64,000 bases of DNA from Sipunculus nudus. Its lineage: Eukaryota; Annelida; Sipuncula; Golfingiida; Sipunculidae. Location of the stretch: contig CM049314.1 in NCBI GenBank assembly GCA_026874595.1, positions 77,266,300-77,330,299 on the forward strand. Direction: 5' to 3'. Positions 12,298-24,313 of the stretch are shown piece by piece. Within the stretch, counting starts at the first letter, position 1. Each line of letters starts with the position of its first letter. The notes beneath the pieces are model-generated. The model was not told the DNA's origin. It saw only the letters and a program-made list of their open reading frames with translations, and searched no databases. Both the position numbers and the translations under genes were made by a program.

Positions 12298-13714
12298 ACA
12301 AGCCACAATACGCTAGGAGGTTTTCGTTCTACGTTTTACCGTACTCATGTATTTTCTATCGGATTGAAAATGTGTTCTTAGCTATCTTAAAAGGGCCTGT
12401 TCCGATATCTGAGCTATATAATATATATATATATCTATATCTTTTTACTTTTATCTTATTTACTTTACAACAGGTAGACCACCTTGAAACATAGAGAAAA
12501 TCCATTGAAACATTTATAGAAATGGGAAAGAAATCGCAGATTCCAATCCACAAATGCACGCTTTTTATTGATACCCTCGTGTCATAACAGGTCCAACTAA
12601 CAAAACAATGCATAGGGCGATTTGCAGCTGGTGACTTTTCAACTTTTAAACATGAAAATATTTACTGAATTTACGTGAAATATTGGTTTTAAAGGTCTAA
12701 AAGTCTTTTTCCAGTTTGCCTGTAAAGTTCCTTACGTTCAGACATTCCTGATATTTTAACAGATTTTTAGCAAAGTGCGTTCAAATTTATTGTAGATTTG
12801 CAGCGATATGCTATAATGTTTCATCATCATGCAAGAGAAGGGCTATCAGTATTTAAATGTGATTTTAATGGTTTAACATTCATCTCTTTCTTCATGTGAA
12901 ATCTGGTTTTCCTTGAAACATATTTGAATTCTGTAAATTAGCGCATATTTTACTGCCACAACAATTTCCTCTAACAAAGGGTGATTTAAGGAATCATATC
13001 TCATAATATTAAATTCATGCGTGCGTAAATTTGCTCTTTTTAAATTTGTTTCTTTTACAAATTTAGACATCTGAATGTGTTAAGATTAATGACAAGTTTG
13101 AAGTGAAAGCATCTACTTTGTCTTTAATGGTTTGGTAGAAAATGTTCTAATAGGCCTGATATACAATAGATCAAAGCTTCATCCTTGGAAATATGCATGT
13201 CTGTTCGACGACTATTTGGTATAAGAGAAATATATCTCTTTTACCAGTTATTTGTCTTTTCTTATAAAAGGTAATAGTGCAGAACACTGCCGTACTAATT
13301 TTCTTTTTATTATAAATCATTCCATTAAAAATTGTCGCCTCAAATAGTATGATAATTGGATAAATCGATTGTCAAGTGTCAAGTTAACAGTATTATAACT
13401 ATTTAAGAACGGCAACGTTGCAATGAGGTACACGGCTGTGATTTCTCTCATTACTTATTTCGGTCAGTGATTAACCAAAGTAAACAATTCTCTTATTGAT
13501 AAATTATCCACACAAGGCCGGATTTCTAATTGTCAATTTTGTTAAATATTGTAAGCATGTAAGTAGTTTAATATTGTAAGTAATATTGTCAGATTTCGTG
13601 TTTGAAATAAACTAATCCGCATGATATTTTCTTATCTCATTTTTTACATGATCAGAATAATAACTAGTGCTAAGAATTTTTAGGTAAGGTGTCCTTTATC
13701 CCGGCACGCGTTAT

Positions 13715-13815
13715 TCTGTGTTACTGTGACACACAACATGGTTAACTTCATACTGTGCTATCCAATTCTTGAAGGTGAAGCGGGAGCCATTGTAAAATGG
13801 TCCTTGTATATTAGC
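13715..13815 (-). pseudogene. broken copy of the Cys-rich exon-like block (array copy B)
   Basis: On the minus strand it aligns with 5,268-5,413 through 'CAAGGACCATTTTACAATG', 'TTCAAGAA' and 'AAGTTAACCATGTTGTGTG'. Stops interrupt the equivalent frame and the donor side is lost. Confidence 0.45.
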
Positions 13816-14984
13816 TTACAATAGGTCGGACCCCTAAGTATTTAATGTACTTAGGAATGAACAGTGAAAGTAGGAATTGATACTAAAGAAAAAAGATATG
13901 AGTTGAATAAAGTACAACAGAAAGATAAACAATGCCACATTCCTTTTGACGTCTGTATCTTAAAACCGTTTACAGCACCGAGAAAATAGGTCCAGCATGT
14001 GATTATAATATAATACATAGTCGCCGAGAAACGCTACAAACGATCATTTATAGTTGATTTAGGAAGGAATGGCTTTACTCGAGAGCGCACAAACACACGT
14101 AACAGAATGAGATATCCACGAGACCGTCTTGTTGATACAATTACTGGTTGATATCATTATATTGACTATCTGCTTTCAGGTATATGGAAGTTTCTCGTTA
14201 CATTTTATTACAAAAATAATCAAATTTATATAACTGAAAAGTAAGTATTCGATTTCAATCTAGCAGCACAGTGAATAAGACTCTTCTTTAACATACTAAA
14301 CTAGGCAATATGTTTTGACCAATGTAATCATTCATATTTTGTATGTGATGGTAAAAGCATTTATGAAGTCAAACAGCTTTCATTTATAGACCTTGAACTT
14401 TTTCATTAATAACATTATTTATTTGCTGTGATAGATAAGGTTAGGAAATTATAATGGTATTTCCTTTATGCTGTCGCTACAGGATTAGTTTGCAAAAGTA
14501 ATTTGATAATAGGAAACAACTTCGGGAGTGAGCAAGAACTAATATACAGAAGAAAGTGAAAGGAGTCAATCAGACACAAAGAAAAAAAAATAATAAACCC
14601 CATAGATTTTAACAAAGGTTAATGAAAAAGGCAGTGGAAGATGGAAAAGTTTGGCAGAGATGAGAGAATAAAAAAAAATCACACAAACAAAGGACAAATG
14701 AAATTCAAAAAAGAAAATCTCTTGCAAAGTCAGTATATTTGGTTACAGTAATAACTTTTTGGAGGAAAGATTTGGTATGTAAGCAATCTGCCTCATCGCA
14801 TTCCGTCAATAAGTGTCCCAGCTATTTTATTTACACAAAGAAACTTTAAACTTTAAAGTCCGTAATGACGGAAAACTCATAATGGCGGAAGCCATTAGTA
14901 ATTATCATAGATTAGATATTTGGCCTGAAAGACAGGAAGCGAACTACAAACAGGATGTTTTTTTCGCGAAGTATCACGGCGACA

Positions 14985-15070
14985 GCTACAGTTTCATCTG
15001 TCACAAGATGTGGTCTAATAAGATTTCTCTAGAGGCAAAAGCTATCAGGGAGACATGTCTTGAAGAAAAA
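14985..15070. repeat. array block 1, copy C
   Basis: 'GTTTCATCTGTCACAAGATG' and 'GCTATCAGGGAGACATGTCT' match copies A and B. A 109-codon open frame here (14,813-15,142) is interrupted in the other copies and is not taken as a gene. Confidence 0.65.
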
Positions 15071-16257
15071 ATGTTTTATCTGTGCTTCTTCGTTTTAAGT
15101 TTGAAACACATGGGGATTATGTCTGTCAGATTTCCTATCTGAAATATGTGAATAACAATGCATAAAGACATTTCATTAGAAATAACATAGAATAGATAAT
15201 TAACGAGTTTTTAGTTTAGTTTCGTTTTAAAGGAGGTGTTTGGAACACGTGTTTTCGATAAATTGGTTTGTTGTTTCCCCATGTGTCTGATTGTTTTTAC
15301 TTTTTTTTAAATAGTCTCTTGAAATGAAGTGATAGTTGAAGAGACTTATAAAAGTAAATGTCAGGCAGTCGAGCTTTCTTATTCTCACTTAGCAGATAAA
15401 GCAATTTCCAATTTTACGGCTGTGGCAACTACGACCCATAGACAATGATCCAGAGAGACCCCCAGTTGTGTATTTCATGAATCACTGATAAGCATGTTAG
15501 TATTCGGACCAAAGTCACAAAAGCCAATCAAATCCAAAGAAAGAAAGGTATACAATATTAGCATGCCGCCTGAACAAAATGAAAATGCAGAAGAAACAGC
15601 AAAGGTTTGTATGGGTTTCTAATTGCTCAAAATCTCTATGACTTCCTGGAAATGCTTAATGTTTGGTCTATATGTAGCACCGGTAAACGCGTAGAACACG
15701 CTAGTTCATTATTCATGAGCCATACCTACTCGCTGAATAAAGGTCTGTAAAAGCGTAACAGACATAGACCCGAGAGTTAGATGAGGAGAATGTTTATATA
15801 AATGACATGTTAAGTGATATAATATAGAGATTACAATATTTATGCAAATCTTTTTAAATCTCCTCTTAGAAACAGTCAGCAGCTGAGGATAACACCAAAG
15901 CCAGCTGACAGTTTTCTCATGTATTTATTTGACGATTTAAGTAATAATGGCTCAGTATTCGGTTTAATGAATCGCTATTTAATTAACAGCTGGCTGTGGA
16001 TTATAATCTTGTAAACAAAGTGATTTAATTACCGCTATGGCTCCCTCATTAACGTTAAATGAAATAAATACACATGGAGGGAACGGTTATTCTATTTAAA
16101 TAGGCGGACCTAATAAAACCCGCTGACTGATTAATTATAATTGCGGCAATACACGGCTAGGAAAGAATTTAATAAAATTGTTCATTTTTAGAAATTACAT
16201 ATGATAAATTCAATTTAAATTTCCAATTGAATGAGAGTTCTAAATTAATTTTGATTT

Positions 16258-16350
16258 TAAGATGAAATTCAGCCCGGGTCATGTAATCAGACATCAGGTC
16301 GCGTTTTACTGGGACAGAGATGTCGGAAAATATTACTGAATTCCAGTAGG
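16258..16350. repeat. array block, second copy of 9,840-9,935
   Basis: Same ordered anchors as the 9.84 kb copy, about 6.4 kb away. Confidence 0.6.
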
Positions 16351-17173
16351 GTATCCGATCACTGAGGATGGAGTCTCAATTCGAAGTTTTAAGGAACCTA
16401 ATGCGACACCGACTTCGATATTTAAAATCACTCACGACATGGGGTTACCTTAACATATGAAAATTATATCAATATCACAAAAAACCCGAGGGTGCTCAAT
16501 ATTGTGCAGCTCTCCAAAATGTAAAGGGGAAAACTGAATTTATACTTTATAGTTGGTACAAAGGCGCATTATTTTTTTTTTGTAGATTTACCTCCTGCTC
16601 CAGATAATATGAAATCGACGTAGCCTACTTTAAAGTTACTACAGCATACTTCAGAATAGAGGGTCAATTTTAATAAAAGATGGGAGGGATGTAGAGGTTA
16701 TCTGGAATCGATTTATTACTTATACTGATTTTCTGTGACATTACCAATGGATCTACTAGGTTGAACGTTTACTATACAAATCAAAACATTAAATGTACTC
16801 AGAAATCACAAGGCTACATTTTATAGTGCCGTTGGGATAACTTTGCAGGTAAGTGATAGTCAACAGAAATTTAAACCAATATAACATTTTGCCTCAATTG
16901 AATTCCCGGAAAAACAAACATATGCAATGAGGTCAAATGTTACGAGCCTACCTAATGGTGTCGCTGCTATCACTTCGCTGGAATATAATGGAATTTTTTG
17001 GAAACTCAATAGAAACATAAACCAATTTAATATATATCAACTAACTTTTATTCCTTCGAAATCGATGCTTATTTAGTGAGGTCAAAAGGCACAAGAAATA
17101 TGACGGACATCTAACGCAGCCCTGTTGTGCTCTTTGTTTTGCCCCGTAACGGTGAGCTCTGTTATCCTCAGAC

Positions 17174-17202
17174 GACTTATAAAAGGAGGCGAACAAACGG
17201 GA
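17174..17202 (+). promoter_or_regulatory. canonical TATA box context
   Basis: 'CTTATAAAAGGAGG' is a textbook TATA box, in a patch less AT-rich than its surroundings. The downstream sequence 'GCGAACAAACG' is shared with 10.15 kb. No transcript start or matching plus-strand gene is evident, so this could be chance. Confidence 0.25.
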
Positions 17203-17577
17203 ACTCCAGCTCAAGATATTTTTTGTTGGAATTTTGGTTGAGCTGTGAACGTGTAAAACTCAGAAGTCTGGAAAGTCTGGTCTACAAGGCATCATTTAAA
17301 TTTAATCGAAGTTCAAGCTCACGTCAAGCTACGTGCCTTTTAATCTGCCTCATAGTTTGTGTTTTATTTCTATCGAGATTACTTCCAAGATTTTCTTCGA
17401 AATAATACTATACTTCCTTATGAAACTTATGTAATTTGTCGTTTGTCTTTCATTACCAATTCCACAGTTTTGGTTTTCTGCTCATAAATAAACGTGAAAT
17501 TAACTTTAAGTTCCCATAAATTACATTAAGAATAGGTTATAAATTCAGGTATTGTATCTAAAATTTCAATTGCTAAT

Positions 17578-17700
17578 GTTTGCTTAATAGAAGTCTTCGT
17601 TTTAGGTGTTTGTGAAAAGACAAGTACTGGTTAATTTTAACATGTATTATGTTTGTGTAAAGTTGTATTTTGGTTGCAGAATGGAGATAATTCCGCGGAT
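17578..17700. repeat. array block, second copy of 10,500-10,630
   Basis: About 7.1 kb from the matching block. Confidence 0.6.
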
Positions 17701-18465
17701 TTTAAATATGAAAAAGAACTGACGTATATATATATAAATATAAACACTTAACTCCAATGTAGAAAAAGTCTCATTCGTTTGTTTATAGGAAAATCAAAGC
17801 CAATATCAGTCCCGCCAAGCACACTGCAATTTATTATATGAATCAATTGATAAGGTAAATACTTTGTCAACTGCATGTGGGTGTGTATGTTTTGTTACAA
17901 GCAGTTTTTCTTCAGACATTTCTCAGAGATTGTAATGTGCTTCATATTATTAAGTCCCTATGGAAAGGTTCCTGAGATAAGAATATGAAATAGAGTCCCA
18001 GAACAAATCTGATTTACGCTTTTTACAAATATGTTTACAAATTTTTAGATGGGCACAATTTTTGCCTTTTTTATTTTCTCATAGAATAATTTCAAAATTA
18101 ACTTAGATTTAAGGTCGCACAAATAGCATTTTCATTCTTATCGCTCACTAAATGGCGATCCCGGGGGAAAGGGTAGGGCTTCTAGGGATTCCAACATCGA
18201 TTCAACTAGCAGCAATCCTGCTGATGAAGAAATGGCAGCTTTATACACTCTCGAAGCATCCCTGGATTGTTTATTCAATGTACGATAATAATGTATCTGT
18301 GAGGCAAATATAAATCAGATTATCATGACATTTATCTGTTTTTTTTTTTTTTAACTTGAAACGTACCTACATACAATCTTTAATCTAATACTTATGAACA
18401 TAATTTGGTCCACTTTTGTTCGCTATGTTCTCTGAAACCTCGGTAGGTACGACAATGTGCTATAC

Positions 18466-18745
18466 CTCATTTTAAAGGTAATTGTTCCCGCAGTGTCCTT
18501 GCCGATATGAGAATAAATTGTTAACGTACATATCTTTTTGAGTGATTTTACTTGCTTAATAATCTGCATGGAGGTTCCACCGAACACAACCGAACTGTTT
18601 CGGCAGATATCGAACTGCCACTGTGCTTCCTTCCTATCTATTGTACATATAAATAGTCCAGGCGTTCCGCGAGTGAATTTGAAAATCACATGACTCTGAC
18701 TATCTTTAAAAGAGATGTTCAACCCAGGGGTATTAAAAACAAAAC
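18466..18745 (-). CDS. candidate Ig-like domain exon, hypothetical
   Basis: One minus-strand frame is open from about 18,790 to 18,423. Its translation looks protein-like, with 'GLFICTIDRKEAQW' (Cys then Trp) followed about 50 residues later by 'TLTIYSHIGKDTAGTITF'. The latter resembles the E-F strand signature of Ig-like domains (L-x-I ... D-x-A-G-x-x-x). The F-strand Cys is replaced by Phe and the Cys-Trp spacing is short, so the assignment is tentative. A donor-like 'ATGAG|GTATAG' closes it at 18,466. An acceptor-like 'TTGTATCAG' could open it at 18,745, but its pyrimidine tract is weak. No start codon or signal peptide is visible. It lies in the same array and strand as the Cys-rich exon-like blocks, so it may belong to the same decayed gene family. 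Confidence 0.35.
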
Positions 18746-19422
18746 CTGATACAAGGTCCTCATTTCCGGAACAGGGGTTTGTGTTGGGTTAGGTTCCATG
18801 CCTTTAAATTGGTTGATACGATTAAAGAACGGTTGCCACTTTATTTGGGTTCGCTCCTGTTACGAACGAAGTTTACATATATTCTTTCTTCATGAATAGT
18901 GTCCTTGCCTTAAAACGTCATTTAATTCATCTTTCATGTCTTACTCACATCAACCTATTAATAAAACGTCCAACAATAGTAACCAGTCTAAGAACATCAA
19001 AAACCTAAATGCCCCAGCGTCACATTCCACAAATGTGAACTTCATCACTCACTAGGTATTCAATGTAAACATACTGGTATGTGAATTTCTCGCCATGAGA
19101 GCAGCGCCATAAAATCAGTGCAACAACAATGATAAAGATCTTATTGACACATTATCCAATTAAAAACCTATATTTCTTTTAATTAAAGAAAATGAGCCAA
19201 CATTCCTCATTTCGTTTAATTCTTCTCTAAAGTCCTCGTAAAAGCCCAATGTACCGGGTTTATCAGCTAGTAGCTTAATTAAATTGGTCATCACAGACAT
19301 CAACCAATGCAAATCCGTAAGAAATTATACACAGGAAGCGGCTAATTTCCAGGTTTTTGTGCCATTCAGATATTTCCAGCTGTCACCTTAACTGTCTGAT
19401 AATTTCGCGTGGAAAATTCTAC

Positions 19423-19461
19423 CTGGTCTGTTTCTCTCTCACTGAGAATAGAAGTGGATAT
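19423..19461 (-). other. candidate small exon (array copy C)
   Basis: Counterpart of 4,820-4,882: acceptor-like 'CCTTTCCCAACCAG' and donor-like 'GACCAG|GTAGAA' enclose 39 nt. A block near 38,190-38,300 resembles the region beyond the donor ('GAATTTTCCAC'). Confidence 0.2.
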
Positions 19462-19742
19462 CTGGTTGGGAAAGGGACAAGTATTATATCAGAGCGGCAC
19501 CACTTGCGCTTCCTTTAGGTGAGCCCATCTTTTAAATATTGTTTTAAAACCAAGCCCCCCCCCCCCGAAATTGTTACTCGAGTAATATATGATAGCCAGT
19601 ATTCATTTGTATTAAGACGAAATGCTTAATTCTAATTATGACCGATGCAGTGGAAATATTTTGTAACATTTTCATATCCATTGTTCTCAAGCAGTAAATT
19701 TAGGGTCAGATATAGTACCTGTCACATTGTATAGCTAACATA

Positions 19743-19891
19743 CACTGAATACATAAGTCTAAAATCCAGGCCAGGCTATAATCTGTTAAACAGTAAAACT
19801 TTACCTGATTAACTTTATACAGTGTCATCAGTTCTGTTGCTGGTCTTCAATGTAGAGTGGTCAGCATTGTGAAACGGTCCTGGTATTGTCG
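19743..19891 (-). pseudogene. broken copy of the Cys-rich exon-like block (array copy C)
   Basis: It starts after an acceptor-like 'CCTCCTCAAAG' with 'CGACAATACCAGG' and ends 'TATTCAGTGTATGT', matching the borders of 5,268-5,413. The equivalent frame contains several stops, so this copy is non-coding. Confidence 0.5.
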
Positions 19892-20709
19892 CTTTGAGGA
19901 GGTCAGGCTGAAAAATCTTCCATGTAATGGGAACAATCCGTATACCAAAGGCAAGGAGCAATTGGTAATAAAAAATGATTTAGATGAAGATATACAATGT
20001 CTTTTTCTTTGATATCTGATTGGACAAGTTTTAACATTAAGTTTTTTTCTTAAAAGCATTAACAATACACAAAAGAAGAACGAGGTTGTGATTACAGTCA
20101 AATGTACCGTAGCGTTATAACGTAATAAATGACCATTTTTGGTACAGTTAGGTAAGAATGTCTTCTATCTTACGAAATCACCGAACAAAAAAACACACAC
20201 ACAAAACAGAATGAGATACCGTCCGGAAACCTTGTGTCGAGAAAATCGTTAGTGCACTCTGATATCATTATGATGACTACCTGCCTTGAGGTAAATGTAA
20301 GGTTCCCGTTGCATTTTATTACAACTCTTAACCACTTAAATATTATTAAAAGAGCGTATCTGTTTTCAATCGCGTCACATAATGGCTGTGGGGCGTTTTC
20401 ATCATATTAATCGGAAGAATTCTCTATTAAACACTTGGTTCAACCATTCATATATTGATTTTTGATAGGAAGGAGATTAAGGGAGAGAAGTAGTGTATGT
20501 TTTAAAAGAACTTTCACCTTAAATATTAATTATATGTTTGCTGAAATATGATTAGGAGATATCAATGTTAATGCAACTTAAGCCCTTAAACGTAAGAACA
20601 AATTAAAGAACAAGACAATGAGCAAAAAGGGATATGAGCAAAAAAAAAAAGGAATAAATGACGAATTTGGAAGGATAATATGTATAAATATTTATAAAAA
20701 TGCAAACGA

Positions 20710-21780
20710 AAAATATTACATCCACTAGTACTCATTTATTTTTTTAAAACTTACTATAAGGAATAATGTCAGTTCATATTTAAACAAAAGCGTTATCTTT
20801 TCTAACTTAGGTAAAATTGACCGCCAAACATCAGACAGTCGGACGCACAGACGGACAGACAACAGAAAAATTCACACGGATGTTACAGATAAATGTCAGT
20901 CAGAATCTTTCCAGGTGCATGGTATCACTTCATGTCTGTTGTGTTATTTAATTATCTCTCTCCGACCTCTCTCGTGTATTACCTAACCTGATTCCCGAAG
21001 CAGAATCGTTAAGTTTTTTTTTTTGTTCGGTCCTGGTGCACTCCTGTACACTAACAGGCTATAATTGGTATGACACTGGATGGCTCTGCAAGTTAACAGT
21101 TTAATACTATTTGTTTTACTGATTTTGAATATGAGCAATAAACTCATGTGCATTATATGATAAACAGGTTTAAACGTCACTCAAATCATTTTACAAAATG
21201 AAAATTTTCAATAAAGGACCAACCAAATATGCCTCGTGTTCACCGTGTCTGTTGTTTACTTTTTACAAAGATTTGTTTTGAAGCAGTAGTGGTATTGATT
21301 GCATCTGTCTTGGTTTGTTTGAAGACCCAGATTCGACAACTACACTTATTTAATTTTTCCACTTTTCTTTGCCATCTTCATGAACTTTCTACTGGGAAAC
21401 GGAGTGTGAGGGTGCACGACACCTGTGATGTACCAATGGCAGAAACTCGATCAACATCAGCTAAAAAAATGGTCTATCCTGAATTATGTAATGGCATTTT
21501 GCGAAATGATTTACTTAAGGAGAAATATGACGTAGCAGTACAAAATCAGGAAATTTATTATTAAAAATTTAGAATAGTAGTTTTTCAAACTGAAAATCGG
21601 ACTTGTGTTGTAAAGATACGTAGTATATTATTTATTATTATATTATTTATCTTGACATTGAAAATCAGGTAAATACGTGCATAATTGCAATCACCTATTT
21701 TGAGGATTATAAGATTTAAGATGCAGTTCTTGTGTCCCATTATATTTTTATGTGTTATTTTAACAAGAAAATGGTACAAT
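20710..21780. other. non-genic stretch
   Basis: AT-rich. A 111-codon plus-strand open frame at 21,229-21,564 has no recognisable domain and no splice support. No transposon end was found before 21,786. Confidence 0.45.
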
Positions 21781-21785
21781 CGAGT

Positions 21786-21845
21786 CAGGGACGGATAAAT
21801 AATTCTCGAGTTGGGGAGGAGGGCGCAGAAATGGAGGAGGTGACT
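21786..21845 (+). repeat. 'CAGGGACGGATA' transposon-terminus-like motif
   Basis: 'CAGGGACGGAT' followed by G-rich sequence resembles the CAGGGGCGGATC/CAGTGGCGGAGC termini of hAT-type elements. No partner end with a matching 8 bp target duplication was found. Confidence 0.35.
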
Positions 21846-21849
21846 AAGT

Positions 21850-23050
21850 GTACAATGATTTGTTTAAATGTATGCTTAACTGGCGCGTCAGGCCATATCG
21901 CACTAAAATAATGCCAGCACTAAGAGATATTTGTAACCATTAATTTAAAAAAAAAATTACTTTTCATGCCTGTTTGTCCCCTTTTAGTCAATCCGACATA
22001 TAATATAATTAAATATTAATTTGAGGCGGCTAATTAATGTTGTTTATGCTAAGCCTTCACAACTGCACCTACGTGCTGGTTATTCATACAAAAATATGAA
22101 TTTCCATGCCAGTTAACAGTCGACAAGATTCTCTGGGCTAAGAGTATCTTTGCTGAATCAATCGTATATGAACATTTTTCTCGCTTATCTTCTATTACAA
22201 AACATGATTTCTCAGGATTTCTTTCTTGTTATCATTTCATTTTAATTTCTAGCAAAAAGTGGGCAGATGTTTCCCGACAGGTTTTGCGCCGATATCGATA
22301 CAACAAACGAAATATAATAACTGGATAATATTAATATTCTGGCAGTACTGAAGCGTGATCAACTATTACGTGGCAGTGCACCTGGTCCAAAGAAAACAAT
22401 TTTATTAACTTTAATTAATTTTATGCTGCGTACTTGGTCCACTATGCACCTGCTAGTCTAATAAAACGTTTAATTTTACATTTTTAGCTCTTTATCGTCT
22501 CGCATCAAACGACCCGGCATCTGACTCCTGAATATTAACATTGGTTATTAATATTTCAAAACAGGTGGAAAATTGTTATTCTTGTTTTGAAAATTTCATT
22601 TTCGTTTTCGTTTAGCATTACGAGTAATTGATTCGGTTTCTAAATTAAACAACGTTCTTTGTATTATACGTATAAATATTAATATAAGACATTCTTAATG
22701 TCATTATCAAGTGTTCTGAACTTGTTTTTCAGTTTAAATTACAAAACGGAAATTAACAATTAACCTACTTTGAATCAATAACCCATCATGGACTGAAAGA
22801 AACCTAAGCAGAAACCGCTTACAACGAGGTCCCCTTTGAATCTCACCTGCCACTATAGAAACAAAAATTTACAAAAAAATTAATAAAACTTTGGCACCCC
22901 GGCAAATTCGTTCAAGACACAAAACTTTCATTTCTATTACTCACGACAGTTTTATTTTCCTGACGACTAGTGGCGCCACCTTTATTTTTATCTGATTTTT
23001 TAGCATTTTTTCTATTTTTGAGAGATTTAAATGAAGCAGTGGGGCTGTTA
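21850..23050. other. non-genic AT-rich stretch
   Basis: No gene or recognisable element was seen. It includes a 'GTGGCGCCACC' palindrome at about 22,970, also present at 10,967 and in the 31 kb tandem repeats. Confidence 0.45.
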
Positions 23051-23099
23051 CTGTCTGATCAAGGCTCTTCAAACTGTCAATCCATTGCAGAACTTTTAA

Positions 23100-23575
23100 A
23101 CCTTAACGTAGATCATGGTGACCTATATTCTGTAAGCTACTGATAAAAAAATCATTATTTTTGAACACCCAGACAGACAGGGCACACAACTTCCCTGTTG
23201 ACCTAGACCCTTCTAATATGACACCCAGGGAGGCCCTTGGCATGTTTCCTTGGATTCCTGCTTTAAGGTCACTATGATCTATATATCCTGTTAGCTGTGA
23301 AATAAAACATGATTTAAGGACTTTGACAGTCTGATGGACACAAATAATTTAGGTTGAGCATACAACCTTTTGATTTTAAGTACAAGGAGCTCCTGATGAC
23401 CTATGTTCTGTGAGCTACCATGAAAAAAACTAATTTTGAGCACCAAGAAAGTCGGACAGAACACACAATTTAACTGTTGGACAAAGAAATGTCTTTCTTA
23501 ATGTTGAAAGAGGTCATAGTAAAATCTCCTTGCTCATCTGAAATAAGGTTACTGTGACCTATAATGCAATATATG
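23100..23575. repeat. degenerate tandem repeat, about 140 bp period
   Basis: Four units start near 23,118, 23,267, 23,395 and 23,545. Each has a 'GTGACCTAT' or 'GGTCACTATGATCTAT' segment, then 'CTGT(G/A)AGCTA', and in two units 'CA-CC-AGA-AG-C-GACAG'. Units are strongly diverged. Confidence 0.6.
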
Positions 23576-23666
23576 TGGGCTTAATATACAGTTTTCCAAA
23601 GGAGTGCAAGTTCTGTTTACATCGGGTTTTACAGTTTTTATATTGTGTGGAATGTTCGAGCAGTGG

Positions 23667-23676
23667 TATATATATA

Positions 23677-23729
<53 letters not shown>
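23667..23729. repeat. (TA)n microsatellite
   Basis: TA run with a single TTTA interruption. It generates spurious Tyr-Ile reading frames on both strands. Confidence 0.97.
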
Positions 23730-23732
<3 letters not shown>

Positions 23733-23784
23733 AGGTAAAATAAAAGAGTGACTCCTTTTAGATAGACTAACTTGATTATTAACA

Positions 23785-23822
23785 TACGAGCTTTCGACGC
23801 ACACAGGGTTCTTTGTCAGGTG
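23785..23822 (-). ncRNA. hammerhead-ribozyme-like remnant (retroelement terminal motif)
   Basis: On the minus strand 'CCTGACAAAGAACCCTG' then 'TCGAAAGC' resembles the CUGANGA...GAAA core of the type I hammerhead ribozymes known from Penelope-like retroelement terminal repeats. One core position (CUGANGA to CUGACAA) is altered and the intervening stem is imperfect, so it is unlikely to be active. The pattern match is by eye. Confidence 0.25.
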
Positions 23823-24224
23823 GTAATTAAGTGGGAACGCGTAGAGAGATGTTATATAGGATGGAACGACAATGTATGGAGTTTACAATGCAAGAAACAG
23901 TGTATTTACAATCTGATTGGATATTTAGTAATATTATAACCATGATGCCCTGTGTGGGCGTGGTACAGTGCAGTTCACATCGCCTCACTCAGGAATTCCG
24001 CGAAACCGCATGAAGTTCGCCGTCATCCATATTATGACGTCACGTCGCTTTGTGCAAAGTGCGGCTTCTGCGGTACAGCCCGCCATTTTCAGTAGTAGTC
24101 CCTACCCATGTCCCCTGTCGAATACAAAATTTCGGTCAGATTAATCGGTCGAGGGTATGCCACGAGCTGGATACCATTCGTACTCCCTCTGTTAGGTAGG
24201 GGGAGGTATGATCAATTGCCAAAT

Positions 24225-24266
24225 AGTTCGGCCCCCTCTCTTCTTTCAATCCTGGCTACGCCCTTG
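24225..24266 (-). repeat. hAT-like terminus motif
   Basis: 'CCTGGCTACGCCCTTG' is the reverse complement of 'CAAGGGCGTAGCCAGG', a common invertebrate DNA-transposon terminus. It is preceded by a C-rich tract as is typical of these ends. Confidence 0.35.
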
Positions 24267-24313
24267 CCTCGTAGTTTCTGCTACGCAGGCTTACCTAAAT
24301 GCCGGGTTCATTC

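Larger units (their letters stand above)
590..20700. repeat. old, diverged tandem segmental array (units of several kb)
   Basis: Short similar blocks recur in the same order and orientation. Block 1 (fever of 'TTCAATTTCATCTGT' then 'GCTATCA-GGGAGA') is at about 600-720, 7,915-8,060 and 14,985-15,070. A purine-rich block is at 7,380-7,560, 11,320-11,480, 14,530-14,690 and 20,590-20,660. An exon-like block is at 5,268-5,413, about 13,715-13,815 and 19,743-19,891. Further pairs are 4,820-4,910/19,420-19,500, 5,815-5,930/11,135-11,250, 9,840-9,935/16,258-16,350, 10,500-10,630/17,578-17,700 and 14,085-14,260/20,190-20,380. Spacing between copies varies from roughly 3 to 14 kb, so the array has been rearranged by indels and insertions. 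Identity was judged by eye at short anchors only. Functional content, if any, is probably decayed genes on the minus strand. Confidence 0.7.

Noticed and set aside
14813-15142. 109-codon plus-strand frame
   Set aside because: It overlaps array block 1. The equivalent frames in the copies at 0.6 and 7.9 kb are not open, and no domain is recognisable.
23549-23804. Open frames with long Tyr-Ile repeats here and at 1,782, 36,076, 47,529 and 62,913
   Set aside because: They are translations of (TA)n microsatellites, present on both strands, with no supporting flanking protein sequence.
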